Positions 55,272 through 64,000 of a stretch of 64,000 nt of DNA are shown one piece after another. The stretch comes from Granulicella arctica (GTDB lineage Bacteria > Acidobacteriota > Terriglobia > Terriglobales > Acidobacteriaceae), in assembly GCF_013410065.1 (NCBI RefSeq), contig NZ_JACCCW010000001.1, positions 62,001 to 126,000 of the forward strand. The letters run 5' to 3'. Under the pieces are notes generated by a model that was not told the origin of the DNA, made no database searches, and worked only from the letters and a program-made list of their open reading frames with translations. Each line of letters starts with the position of its first letter. The stretch's first letter is position 1. The position numbers and the translations under genes are program-made.

Positions 55272-56954
55272 CTACTGAACAGTCAGGTTGACGGTAGAGG
55301 AGTGACTGATCGAGCCGGATGTTGCCGTCACTGTGATTGCTGAGGTTCCTGTAGGAGTTGCGGTATTGGTGTAACCGCCGCAACCTGAAATCATCGCAGC
55401 GCAGATCCCCGTTCCAATCAAGGCGAGCAACAGCTTCGGGTTGAATTTTAACTTCCTACGGCTAGCAAAAAACATGAGAGCAGCAAAGGGTAGCAGTGCG
55501 CAGGCTTCATAGGGTCGGTTCCCAGAACCGTGGAAGGGCATTGTGTTGTTACTAGCCTTATATCCACCGGTGGAGATCGTGAGAGTCTCCGTTGCACTGG
55601 TATCCGGCGTCACCGTAAGTGTCGGCGAGCTGAAGTTGCAGGCGGTGTTTGCAGGAAGCCCGCTGCAAGTAAAGGTAACAGGACCACTGAATCCGTTGAT
55701 GGGCGCTACTGCGAGCGTGAGAGAGGCGTCCGCTCCATTAGCTGATGTGGCAACGGAGGTAGAGGTGCTGAAGCCGAAGTTGGTTGCGCCACCCGAACCC
55801 GCATTCTGACTGATAGAGCCGAAGACACCGTGGGTCTCAGCATCTAAGCCAGCAGAGAAGTAGAGCGTGTTGTTGTCGCCTACGTCAGTGGAGGTCGGGG
55901 TGCTAGTGGCAGTACCTGTCCCGAAGACGATCTCCCAGAGGCCGACATAGCTGCTCGAAGCTCCTGCGCCGGGATACTTGGAGAGGATGGGAGCACCAGT
56001 AGCGTCAGTGATCTGTCCGAGGTAGGCGAAGGTGTTGGGATCATAGACATTGATGAGGCCATCTCCGAGATTGCCGACCAGCAGATCGCCTCCGTAGATG
56101 CCGAACGTGGTCGGGGCGAGTGCCATGCCCCACGGTGCGTTCAGATTGCCGCCAGTGACTGCACGCTTGAGGAAATTGCCGTTGACATCGAAGACGCTGA
56201 TGAAGCCGGTGTTAGGGCCAAGTGTCTCGCTGTACGTGCTGGTAGAACGCAGCATGTAGGTGACATAAACCTGGCCGGAGATGATGTGGACGGCATAGGG
56301 CGCGTAACCAGCTGGCACGTTAGGATCAGTGAAAGAGCCTGTCAAGGTGGCGGGCTTGAAGGTCTGGTCGTATACCTCAACGGAGGCGCCTTTGCCGAAG
56401 TTAGTGGCCAGCAACACGGTGCCAGCGGCGCTCGGATCAAGTGCGATGTCGGTATAGACGGCATTGGCGGCGGAATTGTCGATGGCCTTCAGCGACACAT
56501 TGCCACTGGCGAACAGTCCACCGTTCCAGCCCCAAATGGCGCCGTCAAGCGAGGCAAAGAGGAAGTTGGCAGCTGAGCCGTTCGAGAGAGTGAAGCCTTT
56601 TGTCGTGTTGAACACGGTACCCGTTGGCTGACCGGCACCGTTGCCGCTGACTGCTGGGATGGTTGCCTTGAAGGCGATCTGACCATTGGCGAAGTTGACA
56701 TAGGAGTACCCGGTTACGGCGGTGTCGATCCAGAAATCCCGGCCGATCGCGATGCCCCATGGATCGACGAAGTTGGTATCAGTGACCGTTGCGGGAACAT
56801 ATCCGTCGGAGATGATGTTAGTGAGGTTGTAGCTGCCAGCCGTCTGGGCAAAGCTGGCGGTGGCCGCTAAGCCTAAGGTGACGACTGTTGCGGCTTTTAG
56901 AAAGAACGCTGCAATGCGGCGATGAGTAGCTGCCGCGGCGGGTTTAAGAGTCAT
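55272..56954 (-). CDS. Secreted TIGR03118-family protein
   Basis: 560 residues from ATG 56954; GGAGG stands six bases upstream and excludes the longer start at 57005. The export signal contains FFLKAATVVTLGLAATASFA. The TIGR03118 pattern follows: NLTNIISDGYVPATVTDTNFVDPWGIAIGRDFWIDTAVTGYSYV, FNTTKGFTLSNGSAANFLFASLDGAIWGWN, NAPWGMALAP, GDLLVGNLGDGLINVYDP. The fold is expected to be a six-bladed propeller. The C-terminus has a membrane-like stretch with FFASRRKLKF, then a GCGG segment and a Ser/Thr-rich tail. Its leader is shared with the 47-50 kb gene. Confidence 0.9.
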   Translation of the reverse strand: MTLKPAAAATHRRIAAFFLKAATVVTLGLAATASFAQTAGSYNLTNIISDGYVPATVTDTNFVDPWGIAIGRDFWIDTAVTGYSYVNFANGQIAFKATIPAVSGNGAGQPTGTVFNTTKGFTLSNGSAANFLFASLDGAIWGWNGGLFASGNVSLKAIDNSAANAVYTDIALDPSAAGTVLLATNFGKGASVEVYDQTFKPATLTGSFTDPNVPAGYAPYAVHIISGQVYVTYMLRSTSTYSETLGPNTGFISVFDVNGNFLKRAVTGGNLNAPWGMALAPTTFGIYGGDLLVGNLGDGLINVYDPNTFAYLGQITDATGAPILSKYPGAGASSSYVGLWEIVFGTGTATSTPTSTDVGDNNTLYFSAGLDAETHGVFGSISQNAGSGGATNFGFSTSTSVATSANGADASLTLAVAPINGFSGPVTFTCSGLPANTACNFSSPTLTVTPDTSATETLTISTGGYKASNNTMPFHGSGNRPYEACALLPFAALMFFASRRKLKFNPKLLLALIGTGICAAMISGCGGYTNTATPTGTSAITVTATSGSISHSSTVNLTVQ

Positions 56955-57039
56955 GAGAGTCCTCCGGAGCCATTCGCCAGACGAGATCGCACTGGCTTTG
57001 CTCAACTCTCAATGTAGAAGCGCTGTCGTGGGGAGTTGT
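56955..57039 (-). promoter_or_regulatory. Conserved leader B upstream of the TIGR03118-family gene
   Basis: 85 bases directly before the ATG, matching the leader at 49967-50053: ACAACTCCCCAC, TCTACATTGAGAGTTGAGC, AGCCAG, a loop, CTGGC, GCTC and GGAGGA in the same order. The inner stem here is one base pair longer (GCCAG/CTGGC). The loop between the stems differs in sequence between the two copies. Confidence 0.65.
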
Positions 57040-57630
57040 TAGGAGAATGTCTCTTAATTGTCATTTGCTGTGTTCAGGACTCTGGCACAAACGCATGATG
57101 TGGGCATGATAAGGCGCTGGGCTACCCTGACTTATGCAAAAAGCTCTGCATTCCAGACCGCAGACTCAGCTTAGTTTTTGATGAGTAAACGATGAGACAA
57201 GAGTTGTTTCTTGCCAATAAGTCGGAGTAGTTCGTTGCCGGCGAGTGTAGCGGTCGCACAACTACAGCTTTGACGGTGAGTATGGACCTGATACGAAACT
57301 TAATTCCTCAATGATTCTGCTCGGTCAGATTATTCAAGTATTTCGACAATCGCAGCTTGGAGTACGGTCCACTGGTGGCAAATCAGCATCGCCTATGGCA
57401 AAGTACGCGGAGAGCCGCCCTGCCTGTATCGGGCAGTGGACATTGAGCACGCTGCCAGCTTCAAGCTCGGCAAGTCGCCAGATGTAGCTGACTCAAAGGC
57501 CAAGCTGCACCTGCTCTCTGGAATACGGTACTTGTCACTTAAGCGCCAGATCTTCACAAGCGTATCGCAGTCCTTTATCACTATTTACACTTGAACCACT
57601 TTGTAGCCCTCTAGACGCCAATGAGAGTTC
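57040..57630. other. Intergenic region
   Basis: About 590 bp with no supported gene. A short minus-strand open frame at 57393-57581 has no recognised product, no good Shine-Dalgarno and a biased composition. It may be decayed coding DNA. Confidence 0.5.
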
Positions 57631-58581
57631 TCAGGCGACGCTGACCAAAGCAGTGTTACTGTTCTTCAATGCCTTGACGTCTCGGATCGGTGGCAAGCCG
57701 AAGAATCGGCTGTACTCTCGGCTGAACTGGCTGACGCTCTCGTATCCCACTTCATACGCAGCGGTCGTAGCATCGAGCCCGTCCATCAGCATCCGTTGGC
57801 GCGCTGTCTGAAGCCGCAACTGCTTTTGGTACTGCAGCGGACTCATCGCTGTGAGGGCGCGGAACTGATGATGCAGAGTTGAGACACCCATCCTTGCTGT
57901 GGAGGCGAGGTCTTCCATGTGCAAAGGCTTCGCATAGTTCTCTCTCAACCAGGAGATAGCTCGGGCCGTTCTTTGACCCAGATCGCCGCTCGTTGCGATT
58001 GCGCGCAGTCGTTCCGCCTGCGGTGTCCGAAGAATGCGGTACAGGATCTCGCGATGAGCTAAGGCCCCGAGAAACGGTATGTCCTCTGGTGTGTCCAGAA
58101 GCTCAAGCATTCGCATGACGGCACCAATCAGCCCGACGGTTGTCTCACCCGCCACAAGGCCTTGGCGGTGGGTAGATGGTGGACTTTCAGGAATGTCATC
58201 CCGGCTCAGAACCTCCCGGACCGTCGGCAGGTCGAGACGCAGAAAGATCGAGAGCAGCGGCGTCTTCTCAGAAGCTTCGAGAATTTGACTCTGAGCGGGT
58301 ACGTCGATCGACGAGAGCAGAAACGAGGAGTCGTCGCACAGATACTCCGTTCCGCCAAGCAGGATGCGCTTCCGTCCCTGGACGAAGATGCTCAGGCCCG
58401 GCTCATAGGAAGCCCGGAAGCAAGGCGTTGGGGTCGTCCGGTGATAGAGAGATAGTCCAGGTATAGCCGTCGGGTGTTCTCCAGGCTTCTCCGCCAGCAA
58501 CTTGATTCGCTGCGCAAGGGCGCGTCGCATTTCGACGACGGTCAGATCCGGCGATCTCGTACCTGCTTTCTGCTTCAGCAT
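57631..58581 (-). CDS. AraC-family transcription regulator
   Basis: 316 residues from ATG 58581, set by TTTGGAGG a few bases upstream; the in-frame extension to 58857 overlaps the divergent promoter and is rejected. The N-terminal sensing domain is AraC_N-like (PTPCFRASYEPGLSIFVQGRKRILLGGTEYLCDD). The C-terminal double helix-turn-helix is intact (LHMEDLASTARMGVSTLHHQFRALTAMSPLQYQKQLRLQTAR, ATTAAYEVGYESVSQFSREYSRFFG). It is divergent from the cupin-SDR-CMD-AKR cluster and is its likely activator. Confidence 0.93.
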   Translation of the reverse strand: MLKQKAGTRSPDLTVVEMRRALAQRIKLLAEKPGEHPTAIPGLSLYHRTTPTPCFRASYEPGLSIFVQGRKRILLGGTEYLCDDSSFLLSSIDVPAQSQILEASEKTPLLSIFLRLDLPTVREVLSRDDIPESPPSTHRQGLVAGETTVGLIGAVMRMLELLDTPEDIPFLGALAHREILYRILRTPQAERLRAIATSGDLGQRTARAISWLRENYAKPLHMEDLASTARMGVSTLHHQFRALTAMSPLQYQKQLRLQTARQRMLMDGLDATTAAYEVGYESVSQFSREYSRFFGLPPIRDVKALKNSNTALVSVA

Positions 58582-58729
58582 CCTTTGCCTCCAAAAATAG
58601 CGTAACCCCAGGCAACCAATTGTATGCATGAAATTTGAAGGGTAGACAGGATCATGCAAAGAATCGGCAGAATCGGGAAAGCGTCGCCTCGATAAGCTCG
58701 CTAGGCTTGAAGGGGTAGGAGGAAGAGAC

Positions 58730-59206
58730 CTGAACACGAGAAACTCGATTGCCGTTTCAGCACTTTTGCTGGTTTCCGGAGTGATAGCTGACGCAGCTGC
58801 TGCCCAGGCGAACGCTCCGCAAATCACAATCACGCCGGCCACTGCGCAAAAGGTCATTAGAGGAGCGCCCGATCGGTTTACCGGTTCTGTCCGTGTTCAA
58901 TCGCTCTTCGATCCGACTGATCCCAACCGAACAAGCGGTGGAGCGGTCACCTTCCAGCCAGGCGCGCGGTCGGCCTGGCACACTCACCCTCTCGGTCAAA
59001 TCTTGATTGTGACGGACGGCGTGGGTTGGATACAGCAATGGGGCGGTTCTGTTCAAGTGATCCGCAAGGGCGACGTCATTTGGATTCCGGCCGGCGTGAA
59101 GCATTGGCATGGAGCCACGCCGACCACCGCAATGACTCATATCGCGATTCAGGAGAGCCTCAATGGTGTCGCGGTGAACTGGCTCGAACAGGTCACGGAT
59201 GAGTAG
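58730..59206 (+). CDS. Exported cupin-domain protein
   Basis: The cupin core is [24 protein letters not shown], with a second part [25 protein letters not shown], giving His ligands for a metal. The signal peptide ([23 protein letters not shown]) needs an upstream start. CTG at 58730, seven bases after AGGAGG, gives LNTRNS before it; ATT 58748 is the next option. The TTG at 58766 would remove the Arg and most of the signal. The mature part is a paralogue of the 61516-61917 cupin. It is the first gene of the AraC-divergent cluster. Confidence 0.85.
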   Translation: MNTRNSIAVSALLLVSGVIADAAAAQANAPQITITPATAQKVIRGAPDRFTGSVRVQSLFDPTDPNRTSGGAVTFQPGARSAWHTHPLGQILIVTDGVGWIQQWGGSVQVIRKGDVIWIPAGVKHWHGATPTTAMTHIAIQESLNGVAVNWLEQVTDE

Positions 59207-59246
59207 TACCAACTCAACAAATAAGACGACAACTGGGAGAATAAAG

Positions 59247-60014
59247 ATGAAAATCTCGTTTGAGAACAAAGTTGCACTCGTAACAGGAGCCGCATCCGGA
59301 CTGGGGCTTGCGACAGCCAAGGCGTTCGCGGAATCCGGTGCCTACGTGGTATTAGCGGATTGGAATGAGAAGGAAGTACAAGCTGCGGCCAAGGAGATCA
59401 CCGATAAAGGGCATAAGACATTGGCAATCCGCTGCGACGTGTCCGATGACGCCCAGATAGAAGCGATGGTGAAGCAGACAGTTGCCACCTTTGGCCGGCT
59501 AGACGCGGCCTATAACAATGCCGGCGTACAAAATGTGTTGGCCGAGACAGCAGACTCTCCTCGCGATGATTACGACCGCGTTATGGGAATCAACCTGCGC
59601 GGTGTGTGGAGCTGCATGAAGTTCGAATTGCAGCAGATGCGCGAGCAAGGAAGTGGAGCAATCGTGAATTGCTCTTCGCTCGGAGGTCTTATCGGCGGCG
59701 CTCAGCGCGGGACGTACCACGCCGCGAAGCATGGTGTGATCGGCTTCACCAAGAGCGCCGCTCTCGAGTATGCGACCCGCGGCATCCGCGTGAACGACGT
59801 GTGTCCGGGCATGATTCAGACGCCGATGTTCGACAAGATGATCGCGGAAGGTCAAGGAGAGGCGTTGGACCATATGCTGAAGACCTTCGTGCCAATGGGT
59901 CGTATGGGCAAGGTCGAAGAGATCGCCGATGCTGTCCTTTGGCTGTGCAGTTCAGCCGCAAGCTATGTTACTGGTCAGTCGATCTCAGTCGATGGCGGCT
60001 ATGTAATGCGCTAG
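59247..60014 (+). CDS. Short-chain dehydrogenase/reductase
   Basis: 255 residues from ATG 59247 (GGGAGA upstream); a reading from 59199 overlaps the cupin end and lacks support. The NAD(P)-binding TGAASGLG motif, NNAG, catalytic Ser (NCSSLGG) and Tyr-x3-Lys in GTYHAAK are present. The C-terminal SYVTGQSISVDGGYVMR is typical of classical SDRs. It oxidises or reduces an alcohol/ketone in the cytoplasm; the substrate is unknown. Confidence 0.95.
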   Translation: MKISFENKVALVTGAASGLGLATAKAFAESGAYVVLADWNEKEVQAAAKEITDKGHKTLAIRCDVSDDAQIEAMVKQTVATFGRLDAAYNNAGVQNVLAETADSPRDDYDRVMGINLRGVWSCMKFELQQMREQGSGAIVNCSSLGGLIGGAQRGTYHAAKHGVIGFTKSAALEYATRGIRVNDVCPGMIQTPMFDKMIAEGQGEALDHMLKTFVPMGRMGKVEEIADAVLWLCSSAASYVTGQSISVDGGYVMR

Positions 60015-60182
60015 AAAGAGAAGATCGGTGTTCGTGAAGCTGCACTTTGCGGAGCAGGGGGCGTCCGATTTCAGGACGCCACCTGAATCGAAAAGGTTCA
60101 AGCCCATCGATGCCATCATCCGACAGTTCGTTATCTGTGTCTCAGCCATTCTTCAACCCTAATCCGAGGCATCAAAAGGTCA

Positions 60183-61046
60183 GTGAGTGAAAAGCTTCAC
60201 AACGTCGAGAACCCCAACAAGCCGTCACGGCGTGACGTGATAAAGACAACTGCGCCCCTCATGATTGCCGCACTCTGGGGAGCCGGCTCCGCATTTACAC
60301 AGGAGAAGAAAATGACAGTCGCAAAGAAATCCAATGCACGACCATCCATGTTGACGTATGAGGATGTTCGGTCGGTTTCGCCAGCGCTGGAACACTATAC
60401 GAAGGTGCCGCTGCTCGGCGGTCTTTGGAAGCGGCCGGAACTTTCGCCGCGCGATCGCAGCGTCGTTACCGTGGCTGCTCTCATTGCCCGCATTCAGACC
60501 ATCGAAATGCCGTTTCACTTCGCGTTGGCGCTCAACAACGGCGTAAAGCCCAGCGAGCTTTCTGAGATCATCACGCACCTTGCCTTTTATTCCGGTTGGG
60601 CGAACGCTATGTCCGCTGTTGCCGTTGCCAAGGACACCTTCCACGAACGTGGAATTGGCATCGATCAACTTCCGCCTGCGAAGGAGAAGCTGCTTCCACT
60701 GAACGAGGAAGCAGAGAGGCAACGGGCGGCACAGGTCAGCGGCAACTTTGGAGTCACATCCCCTGGCCTCGTGGAGAATACGACCGATCTTCTGTTCCTC
60801 GATCTTTGGCTTCGTCCAGCTCTTGCACCTCGCGATCGAAGCCTTGTGACTGTGAGCGCGTTGATTGCAGCGGGACAGATGGCACAGATTACGTATCATC
60901 TTGGCCGTGCAGTGGACAACGGGCTGACACAGGCGCAAGCTTCCGAGGTGCTGACTCACATTGCCTTCTATGCTGGTTGGCCCAATGCCTTTTCCGCTCT
61001 GCCCGTCGTCAAGGATGTCTTCGAAAAACGCCAGAAGCAATCGTGA
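60183..61046 (+). CDS. Exported double carboxymuconolactone-decarboxylase-like protein
   Basis: 287 residues from GTG 60183, with a twin-arginine-like N-terminus (SRRDVIKTTAPLMIAALWGAG). Two CMD domains repeat along the chain: LSPRDRSVVTVAALIARIQTIEMPFHFALALNNGVKPSELSEIITHLAFYSGWANAMSA and LAPRDRSLVTVSALIAAGQMAQITYHLGRAVDNGLTQAQASEVLTHIAFYAGWPNAFSA. The AhpD CxxC is absent, so it is not a peroxidase partner of that type. It may be a gamma-carboxymuconolactone decarboxylase-like lyase. It is the third gene of the cluster. Confidence 0.9.
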   Translation: MSEKLHNVENPNKPSRRDVIKTTAPLMIAALWGAGSAFTQEKKMTVAKKSNARPSMLTYEDVRSVSPALEHYTKVPLLGGLWKRPELSPRDRSVVTVAALIARIQTIEMPFHFALALNNGVKPSELSEIITHLAFYSGWANAMSAVAVAKDTFHERGIGIDQLPPAKEKLLPLNEEAERQRAAQVSGNFGVTSPGLVENTTDLLFLDLWLRPALAPRDRSLVTVSALIAAGQMAQITYHLGRAVDNGLTQAQASEVLTHIAFYAGWPNAFSALPVVKDVFEKRQKQS

Positions 61047-61069
61047 AATCGACACAGGGAGGTTAGAAA

Positions 61070-61447
61070 ATGAGTTCTTGGTCGAAAGATGAATTGGAAA
61101 AGATAGCCAAAGTCGACGATTTGCACATCGCTCCATTCCGGGAGGATGGTGTGACTTACGGCACTCCCACCTGGGTCTGGTCGGTCGTCGTAGACGACGC
61201 GCTTTATGTGCGCGCATACAACGGCTCAACTTCGCGATGGTATAAAGCCGCAATGCAACAAAAGCGGGGCCGGATCACCGCAGCCAAGATAACAACGGAT
61301 TTTACTTTCGAACCAGTAGACGGATCGATCAACGATCGAATCGACGAAGCCTATCGGACGAAGTACAAAACCAGCCCCTATCTGCCGCCTATGGTCAGCA
61401 AACGGACGCGTTCCGCCACGGTGAAGATCGTACCCAGCAGAGCTTAA
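61070..61447 (+). CDS. DUF2255-family protein
   Basis: 125 residues starting [20 protein letters not shown] with GGGAGG upstream of the ATG. The pattern [37 protein letters not shown] is characteristic of DUF2255, a small beta-barrel of the flavin-reductase-like type with unknown function. It lies 23 bp after the CMD gene in the same cluster, and the next cupin gene follows at about 70 bp. Confidence 0.85.
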   Translation: MSSWSKDELEKIAKVDDLHIAPFREDGVTYGTPTWVWSVVVDDALYVRAYNGSTSRWYKAAMQQKRGRITAAKITTDFTFEPVDGSINDRIDEAYRTKYKTSPYLPPMVSKRTRSATVKIVPSRA

Positions 61448-61515
61448 GAGAAACATCAACCCTTCCAGCCGAGTTTGTCGAAGGCATGGAGCCCGAACAA
61501 AAAGGAGACAGCAAC

Positions 61516-62957
<1,442 letters not shown>

Positions 62958-62966
62958 TTCCCGGCT

Positions 62967-63421
62967 TTTCGATCAACGGTAGCGGATGCTGGATACTCCA
63001 ATGGAGAACAGGTCGCTCCCTGCGAAACGGAAGGCATGATGCCACACATTCCCGCCAAGCGCACAGCCAACAACCAGGGCGATGGCAGCTTATTCGGGCG
63101 CGAAGACTTCCGCTATGAACCTGATACCGACACTTATGTCTGCCTGGCAACAAGAAGCTGCTGCGGAAGAACACTCATCATAAAAATTGTTACACCATAT
63201 GTTGGGTTTCGGCTACCGACTGCGACACGCAGGCTCTGAGACGCGGCTCGGCTCGCCGCCTATATGAAGAAGCGTTGATCCGGATGTAGGAGCGGGTGAC
63301 ACCAGAAGCGATGAGACTAAGTCGATGTACTGTTGTCGAACATCCCTTCGCTACAATCAAGTACCGTAGCTTTCGGATTGAGGAACACAGAGGATCGATG
63401 GGAGTTCACATCAAAGACTAG
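62967..63421 (+). pseudogene. Decayed IS1182-type transposase
   Basis: In one frame from 62979: VADAGYSNGEQVAPCETEG, PHIPAKRTANNQGDGSLFG, EDFRYEPDTDTYVCLA. In a second frame: KKLLRKNTHHKNCYTICWVSATDCDTQALRR. In a third: RRLYEEALIRM, a stop, then ERVTPEAMRLSRCT and VEHPFATIKY. These are the conserved order of an IS1182-family DDE transposase, and the first two-thirds of the gene is missing. It marks past insertion next to the aldo/keto reductase gene. Confidence 0.88.
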
Positions 63422-63436
63422 AACCGGGTTGCGCCG

Positions 63437-64000
63437 TCACCAAACCTGAATTGCGATGATCTTAGGGTTAACAACGATCATGCCGGAAATATCCATTTCC
63501 AATAAGATCTGTAGATTGCGTTCTTGCCATCCCTTTGGCGCGTTATGGGCGAGTTCGTTCAAGGCAGATCCATCCGCTAAAAATTCGCACGCTGCCTGTG
63601 TGCCGAATTCATTGACACCGCCGATGGCCATTTGTACGCGCTTTCGATCAGGATCGATAATCCTCGTGATCAGCGCGTAGCTACGATCGGTCCGCTGCGC
63701 TGTAGTCTTTTCTGTTACCCACTTCTTGTCGGGATGTAGACGATCGCGAATGAACCAGATCTGTCCATGCTCTCCGTCTGCCGAGTCGAAAAAGAACCGA
63801 AGATTTCGATTGAGGTTCATGGACCAGACGTTGTTGAATGCGCCAAGGTAAATAACATTGGTGCGGTCTAATGCAATATTACGACTTTCCTGAGGCCACA
63901 CAGCCTGTGTGACCAAACCCCGACTGTTTAGCAAACCGGCAAGGCTGATGACTCCACGAACATCCCCGATTGCGGTGCCACCGCTGTTTGCTTTAACGAT
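63437..64000 (-). CDS. Unknown protein, C-terminal part only
   Basis: The frame is open past base 64,000, so the N-terminus lies outside. The visible 188 residues begin at the edge IVKANSGGTAIGDVRGVISL and run through ALDRTNVIYLGAFNNVWSMNL, FFFDSADGEHGQIWFIRDRL, AIGGVNEFGTQAACEFLADG and end MIVVNPKIIAIQVW. No signal, membrane or known motif is seen in this part. Similar IYLG.F.N.W segments occur in acidobacterial proteins of unknown function. I make no function call. Confidence 0.7.
   Translation of the reverse strand: MVKANSGGTAIGDVRGVISLAGLLNSRGLVTQAVWPQESRNIALDRTNVIYLGAFNNVWSMNLNRNLRFFFDSADGEHGQIWFIRDRLHPDKKWVTEKTTAQRTDRSYALITRIIDPDRKRVQMAIGGVNEFGTQAACEFLADGSALNELAHNAPKGWQERNLQILLEMDISGMIVVNPKIIAIQVW

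Noticed and set aside
57393..57581. Short minus-strand open frame of 62 codons
   Set aside because: No homology recognised, no Shine-Dalgarno, isolated in a gap.

Overview
The window looks like chromosomal DNA of an acidobacterium of the Terriglobia type (Granulicella, Edaphobacter or Terriglobus-like). The signs are four TonB-dependent receptors, three of them large and Oar-like with an N-terminal carboxypeptidase-regulatory domain, a TIGR03118-type secreted protein, a PilM/N/O/P assembly operon, a PA14-containing family 3 glycoside hydrolase, and moderately high GC. The genus is an inference from gene content only.

Layout. 0-5.2 kb (minus): dnaK and dnaJ, with a Nei-type DNA glycosylase, a HigBA toxin-antitoxin pair and two small paralogous proteins between them. 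5.4-7.8 kb (plus): an acyltransferase with an apparent ATC start, a 28-bp perfect palindrome with a parS-like core, and a YCF48/BNR-like exported protein. 7.9-15.6 kb (minus): a type IV pilus/type II secretion-like operon (pilC/gspF, a VapBC-like pair with its own operator, pilB/gspE, pilM, pilN, pilO, a PilP-like gene and a pseudopilin). 15.7-18.4 kb: an A-type Fe-S carrier, a small membrane protein and gnd.

18.5-27.5 kb: a large TonB receptor, then four predicted exported enzymes of amino-acid metabolism: a Tat aminotransferase, an M19 dipeptidase, a Sec-exported RidA and a Tat flavin amine oxidase. Together they could release, oxidise and detoxify amino acids outside the cytoplasm. 28.1-35.6 kb: GH3-PA14 glycosidase, a TPR protein and a second large TonB receptor. 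36.2-42.2 kb: an apparent zinc-starvation regulon (COG0523 GTPase, L28, L33, an unknown protein, Zur/Fur regulator, TonB receptor, small His/Cys exported protein).

42.6-43.1 kb: a decayed tyrosine integrase next to tRNA-Leu(TAG). 43.5-46.6 kb: a Cys/His-rich exported protein and a TonB receptor, followed by a decayed second copy of the small protein. 47-57 kb (minus): an operon of response regulator, histidine kinase, porin and cupredoxin, followed by a large secreted protein; that protein and the TIGR03118 gene share a conserved upstream leader. 57.6-63 kb: an AraC regulator divergent from a cupin, SDR, double carboxymuconolactone decarboxylase, DUF2255, cupin and aldo/keto reductase cluster, then a decayed IS1182-like transposase. 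The window ends inside an unrecognised gene. No rRNA gene or CRISPR array was seen.
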